Of a DNA stretch of 35,208 bases, positions 28,623 through 35,208 are shown piece by piece. The notes under the pieces are model-generated. The model saw only the letters and a program-made list of their open reading frames with translations. It ran no database searches and had not been told where the DNA came from. The DNA lies in contig CAICTM010001168.1 of NCBI GenBank assembly GCA_903772945.1, positions 1-35,208 on the forward strand, in the 5' to 3' direction. Positions within the stretch are counted from its first letter, which is position 1, and every line of letters begins with the position of its first letter. This stretch comes from Seminavis robusta. Lineage: Eukaryota; Bacillariophyta; Bacillariophyceae; Naviculales; Naviculaceae. The position numbers were made by a program, and so were the translations under genes.

Positions 28623-29056
28623 TGAATCTGAACATGCTCCTCCCACGTATTCCATTTTCCGCCTTCTCTAAAACTATTTTATAAATTTGTAAGATCTTCC
28701 ATTTCTTCTTTCTTTACCTGTACAACTTCGAAATGATGCATGGCACCAACGAGTGCATCTCTGCTTGAGTTGCGGGATTATCAATACATACAAGTGAGTG
28801 CCGACCTTTCGTCGACGTCGCAGCCAGTGAGCCGCATACATTTTACAGCTCATTGGGACTCAGCATGCAACCGCTCAGCGATACGGCGGGACCACGCAGC
28901 AGTGGAGAGGTCCACAACGTCTAGTTCGCGTGCAGCCAGTCGCAGCCACTGTTGCCCAAGTGGTACATACGATTTCATTCAGAACTACTACCAAATCATG
29001 GTTTATCAGTTCAAATTGTCTTACTAGCGAAGTCTAGCCATCGCGACCTTGTCTAC
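28623..29056. other. Spacer between convergent SnoaL-like and ClpB genes
   Basis: T-rich sequence with ATTTTATAAATTTGTAA at about 28675-28690 may form the 3' end of the upstream gene. The frame at 28740-29027 has no ATG-supported homology. Nothing else is seen. Confidence 0.5.
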
Positions 29057-32000
29057 CTAATCAAATGCACCGCTCATCTCCTCCTCTTCGATTGGTGCTA
29101 TCACCGGGATTCCCTTTGAGATTTGAAGTCTGTCCATCACAACATTCACGTCGATTGTGTCACCATCGGCAAATTCACCTTCCAAGATTCCTTTAGCGAC
29201 AACTGTCTCAAGTTCCCTTTGAATTGTTCGCTTCAGAGGACGGGCTCCATAAACGGGATCAAAGCCCACATCGGCAAGGTACTCAAGCGCGCCTTGACTG
29301 ATGTTCAGTGTCATTTGCTTCTCAGCCAATCGATCTTGCAGTCGGCGCGATTCAAGCTTGACAATGCCACTGAGATCCTGCTTCGAAAGACTGTTGAAGA
29401 TTACATTCTCATCAATTCGGTTCAAGAACTCGGGTTTAAACTTATCCTTCATTGCTGCCGTCACGCGACGTCTCATTTCAGCCTGAGATTCCATGTCGGA
29501 GGCACCGCCCAAGTCCAAGATTTCTTGGCTTCCAACGTTGCTAGTGAAAATGCAGATTGTGTTTCGGAAGTTCACAGTGGTTCCCTTGCTGTCAGTTAGC
29601 CGTCCGTCGTCCAAGAGCTGGAGCATGATGTTGAAGACATCCGGGTGGGCCTGGGAAGCAAATTACGAAGAGATACAACTGAGTTCCGAACCCACAGCAG
29701 AGCTGACACAAACACTTTAAGTTTAAAAAAACTCTAGCACACTCACCTTCTCCATTTCGTCAAATAGTAGAACTGCGTAGGGCTGTGGCATGGTTAGAAA
29801 TCAATCAATCAGTGCGCAACAAAAATGTTGTTCAAGCTTTGGTTTACACATACCTTCCTTCGAACCGCGTCGGTCAGCTGACCTCCTTCGTCGTAGCCAA
29901 CATAACCAGGCGGTGCCCCCAAAAGCCTAGCAACTGAATGTTTTTCCATGTATTCACTCATGTCGATACGGATCAAACTGTCTTCCGAGTCAAACATGAA
30001 CTCACTGAGAGCTTTGCAAAGTTCCGTCTCTTCAAGACAAGAAGCCAAGTTTTTGATGCAGTCAGCGTGAGCGGCAGTAACAATATGATGAGCAACGCAA
30101 AACGCGGACAACTGCACTTACTTCCGACACCAGTAGGTCCAAGGAAAATGAACGAAGCAATGGGTTTGTTGGGGTCATTGAGACCAGCACGGGAACGCTG
30201 CACTGCTTGGGTGATCAAATCGACAGCTGTATCTTGGCCGACAACTCGGTCTTTGATCATATCTCCCATGTGCAAGATTCGGTCTCGTTCAGTTTCAAGG
30301 AGCTTGGTTGGAGGGATTCCAGTCCAAACTGCAACAACGCTGGCAATGTCATCAGCTACCACCTCGTCCCTCAACATCTTCTCGTGGTCACCAACCACCT
30401 CTCCGTTTCCTGCCGTTTCATCCAGCTTCTCCAGTTCCGCTTGTAGTTGTGGAAGGGTCGAGTACTTCAACTCAGCAGCTTTGTTAAGGTCGAATTCACG
30501 CTCGCATTTTTCGATCTCAAGTTCCACTTCTGCAATCTTTTCCTTCACCTGGTTGTACAAGTTCACACCACCTTTCTCCGCCATCCACCTGCTGTTGAGT
30601 TCCTGGGATTCCCTCTTGAGGTGATCGAGCTCTGAGTCTAACTTTCCAAGTCGTCGTTGCTCCGCAGGAGATGATCCCATCCCCTCGTAGTCCCTCGACA
30701 GAGAAAGCCTTTCCATCTCTAGCTGGATAATACGTCTGTCAAGTTCATCCAAATGCTCTGGCTTGCTGGTAAGCTCATTCTTCAGTTTCGCACAGGCCTC
30801 GTCGACCAGATCGATCGCCTGCAGTTGTCAGCGTACAGTAGAATACAGGTGGAGTGTTGAGCGAAAGGCGACGGAATGCCAACTATTGTACGCAACACAC
30901 ATCAGATAAAAATCTTACCTTATCGGGAAGGAATCGATCCGGGATGTAGCGGTGAGAGAGTTTGGCGGCGGCAAGGAGAGCCTCATCCTTGATCCTGACA
31001 CCATGGTGGAGCTCGTATTTTGGCTTCAAGCCACGCAAGATACTGACCGTGTCCTCTGGACTGGGTTGCTCAATCATCACCTGCTGAAAACGTCGCTCCA
31101 AGGCCTTATCCTTTTCAATGTACTTGCGATATTCATTGATTGTTGTTGCTCCAATGCATCTCAATCCACCTCGAGCTAGGGCAGGTTTGAGCAAGTTACT
31201 GGCATCCATGGAGCCTTGTGCTGCCTGTGTATTGTATCAAAAGAAACCGAACAATCGATTGTCAGTCAGTTCCTTCACCACACCAACTATCTTTTTGTTT
31301 GTACTGTACGGTATATACTTACTCCTGCCCCTACAACGGTGTGCATTTCATCAATAAAGAGAATAATCTCTCCATCACTCCCGGTGACTTCTTCCAAAAC
31401 CGCCTTGAGCCGTTCCTCGAATTCTCCACGCATGGTGGCACCAGCGACCAAAGCTCCCAAGTCGAGCCCAATAAGGCGACAGTCTTGCAAACTTTCTGGT
31501 ACATCGCCATCCAAAATTCGTTGTGCAATTCCTTCCGCAATGGCTGTTTTTCTGTTGTATGATCATTTCAATAAATAAATGACACGAGTGAGTGAGCACA
31601 CAACTCTTTTGTGAAAATAAATGAACAACAGGTGTGTACAAGATCGATACTATACTCACCCAACTCCTGGATCTCCAATCAAGACGGGATTGTTTTTGGT
31701 TCGTCGACTGAGGATCTGCAGGGCACGTCGAATTTCATCATCTCTTCCAATGACAGGATCTAGTTTACCCTCCTTGGCCCGTTCGGTAAAGTCAATTCCA
31801 TATTTGAGCAAGGCATCGTACATGTTTTCCGCTCCTCTGGAAATGGTGGGTCCCGATTTTTCTCTCATTTTCTTGACGACCTCCAACACATCTTGGTATT
31901 TGACTCCCTGTTTGCTAATGGCATCTCGAGTGAATTGTGTGTCTTCTTTGCACAACGCCAGGAGCAGTCCTTCTGTGGAGACAAAGGAGTCCTGATATTA

Positions 32001-32665
32001 TGAATAATAGATAATAGAAAGGGAGAATGAATAAAGACGGAGTTTGGTTAGTTGCGAAAAACAATTTCACACAATGCTTTTAATGACAGAGTACATACCC
32101 CCAAAACACTCTGTACAGTTCTGGCACTCTCCAATACTTTGGGCAGATCACGTCCCATAATGTTTTGTGTTCCACCACTGCTCATTTTGGGTTGTCGACT
32201 GAGATGTTCTTCCAGCGTGGATCGAAGTGTCTTGATATCAATTCCCGATTGTTCGAGGACCTTGACGGCAACACGGTTGGCGCTTTCGGCATCATCTCCA
32301 CCTCCATGTTTGCCAGGGTTCAACAAAAAGTCCAACAAGAGGGGTGCTTCCACGTAGCTCATTTTGTAGTACTCGGCCACTTTGGTCACCGCCGCCACAG
32401 CCGACCAGGCAGCTTCCGTGTATTGCATTTGATCAAAATCGTTCGCCGCCATTTGCAAGGCAGTGCTACCACGAGGTCGACGAGATAAGACCGTAGATAA
32501 TGGTGGCGGGGCATGATGATGATGACGAACGGCAGAAGTGGAGGAAACTGCTCGAGGAACGAGCGGTTGGTTCACAAAGGCATCCGTACTAGTAGTACCC
32601 AACGAGGCCGCCGCCACACACAGCAAGGTCATGGCAGCCTTGCGATCGCGAGATAAGAGCAACAT
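29057..32665 (-). CDS. clpB: ClpB-type AAA+ disaggregase, plastid-targeted
   Basis: Eight exons on the minus strand: 32665-32099, 31991-31660, 31551-31323, 31224-30919, 30818-30122, 30029-29854, 29782-29747 and 29650-29057. All introns are GT-AG with matching phases, giving 978 residues. ClpB threads aggregated proteins through a hexameric pore together with Hsp70. Order: signal peptide and TDAF|VNQ junction resembling the diatom plastid ASAFAP motif; Clp-N domain (about 75-215); first AAA+ with GDPGVGKT (295-302) and FIDEMH (D367, E368); M-domain coiled coil (about 490-610) that marks ClpB rather than ClpC; second AAA+ with GPTGVGKT (705-712), pore motif [20 protein letters not shown] (D777, E778) and a D2 small domain ending GAFD. 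Several signature motifs span exon junctions, which confirms the splices. The start is the first ATG that gives a signal peptide. Confidence 0.95.
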
Positions 32666-33330
32666 TCTTGAGCTTTTGGTAGGCGATGTTATATATCCAA
32701 TTCTGGAAAAATGAAAATAGAAAATGATGTTCTTTTCTGACTGTGATTGATACCCAGAGGAAGAACGGGATTGATGCTTTGCGAACGATTGATTCAGTTC
32801 CTCCAAACAACCTTGCGGGTCAAACTATAAAGGCAGCTGGTTGCAGGTCGTCCTTTTTATGAGATAGATAGAAAATTGCCAACAAATAGGATTCCTTTTT
32901 GGTTTGTCGAAGCCAGAAGATATCTATCTGTGTGGAGTGTGGAGTGGCGATTGATTGGAGTTGCCACAACTGACTCCGTGATTTGATGTTTTCTGTGATT
33001 GACGCCTCGCGGAAAAGAAGTGAAACGAAGTTTTGAATCAATCCCATTTGGGATTGGATGCACCTTGGTACAAAATCTACGTGCCTTCCACGATATTGAC
33101 GCGTGGAATTTTGAACTGACGTCATTCCCAAAACAAAGATTCTCATCGAGGTCTGAAAAATAAATAAGTCAGCGGGAGCTGCGATACCTCGGCAGAAAGA
33201 CAGATAGAAGAAGGAGGATTATGTTTGGATTGTGCAATACACGGCTCTTAGCCTTATTCGCGACTCGATCCTAGATAGGGTTTGAGTTCGACTCATGACT
33301 GTGTAGTCCTCTGGGAATAGTCATTTGAGA
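32666..33330. other. ClpB promoter region and spacer
   Basis: A minus-strand frame extends ClpB upstream to 32806 but adds 47 residues that would bury the signal peptide, so it is treated as leader. No other coding region is recognised. Confidence 0.5.
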
Positions 33331-35208
33331 AGGGTTCTCAATGACCGCGCTAGTCATACTAGTTGATGATGAAACATCGCTCTAGATATTTAGCCAGCGT
33401 GGAGTACTTCCACGCTACTAGATCCAGGCTAGACAACTTCCACGCTTCCGTTTTAGGATCGTGGAGAGACGTAAGATTACTACCACAACCTACTCTATCA
33501 CAACTTTATAGTCTCCCGCGGGAAGCCAGATCTACGATCCTTTGATGATGATCTCTCTCTTGATTAGTTTTCATAGCTTTCTAATCTCTCTCATAACTTT
33601 CATTCTCTCAAACTCAAAACACTCGAAAGATCTTTACACTAGCTTTTAGCGTAGTGCATTTTGTTAACAAACACAATAGCTTTCAGCTACCCTCAACCTA
33701 TTCCTTCACCATGAAGATGGCTCAAGGAAGCATGCTTCCCAACTTTGAGAAAAAGTTGCGTGACAAACCATTCTTCCTTCGTCGACAATGACGAAGAACA
33801 CGAGATCGACGATACTCGTGCCACCACTTGCAAACTTCGCAACCATGTTGCAAGCGCAAATCAGAAGACTCTGACAATGAGGACAACTCCTCTACATTTC
33901 AATCACTTGGATGGAGAAATCTCTATCTGAGGATTAGGCCAGATGATGACTCAACGGACCCTGTTCCGATTTCTCATACCAAAGTGATGAAGATATCTCC
34001 ACTAATAGTAAACAAGAATTTTTTGCACTGATGAACTCTACGGCAAATTAGAGATTGCCTAGAAGCTGCTCAAACTAGACTCTGATGATCTATTTTAGCA
34101 TCGTTAACCTCGTCCGTGGCAACACCTCGTAAACGTCGCAAGACAAGAGACCTCAAACCCCATCGTTTATGTTAGATATAACAAGCGAGAAAAAGGGAAA
34201 CCAAAACCCGTTACACTCCGTTGCTTCTGGTATACAGAGCATCGGAACCTTGATTGCTCAACCTCATGCTAAGAATTACGCATGAAGATCTTGGGGCGTC
34301 CAAACGATGTTGACTACCCCGCAGGAGAATTAAACACCAGCACGAAGTGCAAAGGTGCATTCATGATCCTGAATTCCACGAAGATAGAATTATCGAGTGA
34401 CTTACACGTCCAAGAGCTGGGGGCGTATGACATGATCATAGGTCGAGATTCTCTCTGACTTAGGTTTAATGTTCGATTTCACTACCATGTCAGTGAATGG
34501 GACGGCAATCTATTCCTATGAAGATAGCGACACCAATGAAGAAGAAAAATTTTCATTCCTGATCCTGCCGCTGTCGATGACAGTGCAGATCTCTCAAGAT
34601 TCTTGATGCGATACGAACAGAGCTGACTTAAGGCAGGTTTGCCAAAGTCAAGATCAGTTAAACACGGAAAGAAGGAACAGCTTCACTCTTACTGACGAAT
34701 ACTGACCTGATTCGATGGTACTTGGGAAAGTGCAGATGGACGACTACGAAGTAGAACTTCTCCCTGATGCTAAACCCTATCATGCAAGGCTTACCCTATC
34801 ACGGTTCCATACCAACACTCTTTTAAGATGGAGGTTGAACGTCTCTGCGAGGCAGGAGTACTCAAGAAGGTAAACACGTTCGAGTGGGCGGCACCAACTT
34901 CATCATTCCCAAGAAAGACGATCTGACGATTCATCTCGATTCCGGAACGAACAAAAGGATAAGCGGAACCTTATCCTATCCCAAAAAAACAGACATGCTC
35001 TTGAAATCTAGACGGATCAAGTACGTACTAGTCTGACCTGAACATGGATACTATCACATCGAGCTGTCACCTCACTCGAACAACTCTGTACAATCGTACT
35101 CCCTGGGGAAAGACGAGTACCAGGGTTTCAATCCTATTATATCCCGACATCTACAGAGAAGCGTGGGAACAGCTAATCACGAATCATCTCTCGTGCGTAC
35201 AATATCCG
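33331..35208 (+). mobile_element. Decayed Ty3/gypsy LTR retrotransposon (gag remnant, protease, RT), runs off the window
   Basis: Gypsy-type features appear in order but in shifting frames. A short gag-like start, MKMAQGSMLPNFEKKLR, is at about 33711; an aspartic-protease end, LGAYDMIIGRD then DLGLMFDFTTMSV, at about 34418-34500; a linker, PDPAAVDDSADLSRFL, at about 34560; and reverse-transcriptase blocks DYEVELLPDAKPYHAR (about 34740), HTNTLKMEVERLCEAGVL, EWAAPT.IIPKKDD, NMDT.YYHIELS-like and PDIYREAWEQL (to the end). Single-base losses break the frame at least every 100-150 bp, so no product is made. The gag region (under 500 bp) is much shorter than normal. The segment from about 33331 to 33650 may be a 5' LTR, but its ends were not found. 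Confidence 0.8.

Noticed and set aside
28740..29027. 95-codon plus-strand frame between SnoaL-like and ClpB genes
   Set aside because: No domain or homology; it lies in the shared 3' flank of two genes.
32666..32806. 47-residue N-terminal extension of ClpB
   Set aside because: It would place a hydrophilic stretch before the signal peptide and prevent plastid import.

Overview
The window reads as nuclear DNA of a photosynthetic stramenopile, most likely a pennate diatom. Genes are well spaced, lie on both strands and carry short GT-AG introns (74-100 bp, plus one of 392 bp). The gene set includes a diatom-type LRR membrane protein, a kinesin-light-chain-type TPR protein, SMC4, eukaryotic glutathione synthetase, a ClpB with a diatom-style plastid presequence, and a decayed Ty3/gypsy element. 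Species assignment is inference; no organelle or bacterial genes are present.

Layout. 2-580 (+) is the 3' end of an amidohydrolase-3 gene with a GPI-signal-like tail. 1103-2596 (-) is an LRR membrane protein with a repetitive Thr/Pro stalk. 3351-4118 and 5954-6478 (+) are unrecognised proteins, with a minisatellite-filled inverted-repeat element (4720-5083) between them. 6717-8699 (-) is a three-exon secreted sulfatase. 9984-11803 (+) is UDP-glucose 6-dehydrogenase. 12432-14105 (-) is glutathione synthetase, head to head with a six-exon SMC4 (14342-18867, +) across a 236-bp spacer. 19215-23162 (-) is a TPR gene broken by two inserted elements and one in-frame stop. 24356-25186 (+) is an IQ-motif coiled-coil protein, 25524-26324 (-) mitochondrial-type ribosomal protein L21, 26766-27078 a tandem repeat, 27972-28622 (+) an NTF2/SnoaL-like protein, 29057-32665 (-) an eight-exon plastid-type ClpB, and about 33330 to the end a gypsy retrotransposon full of small indels.

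The genes are mostly independent housekeeping functions and do not form a pathway: chromosome condensation (SMC4), thiol metabolism (GSS), nucleotide-sugar supply (UGDH), organelle translation and proteostasis (L21, ClpB). UGDH and the sulfatase could both bear on acidic, sulfated extracellular polysaccharide, one making UDP-glucuronate and the other removing sulfate, but that link is inference.

The most unusual material is non-coding. Two elements (4720-5083 and 22371-22787) have unrelated sequences but the same plan: 25-26 bp terminal inverted repeats, each containing its own hairpin, around an array of a short A-rich-tailed repeat. In the second element the two ends differ by paired substitutions that keep the hairpin intact. 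A third element (19901-20288) is a MITE with a TA target duplication, placed so that removing it restores a TPR repeat exactly. All splice models were made by hand from reading frame, GT/AG sites and family conservation, without transcript data.
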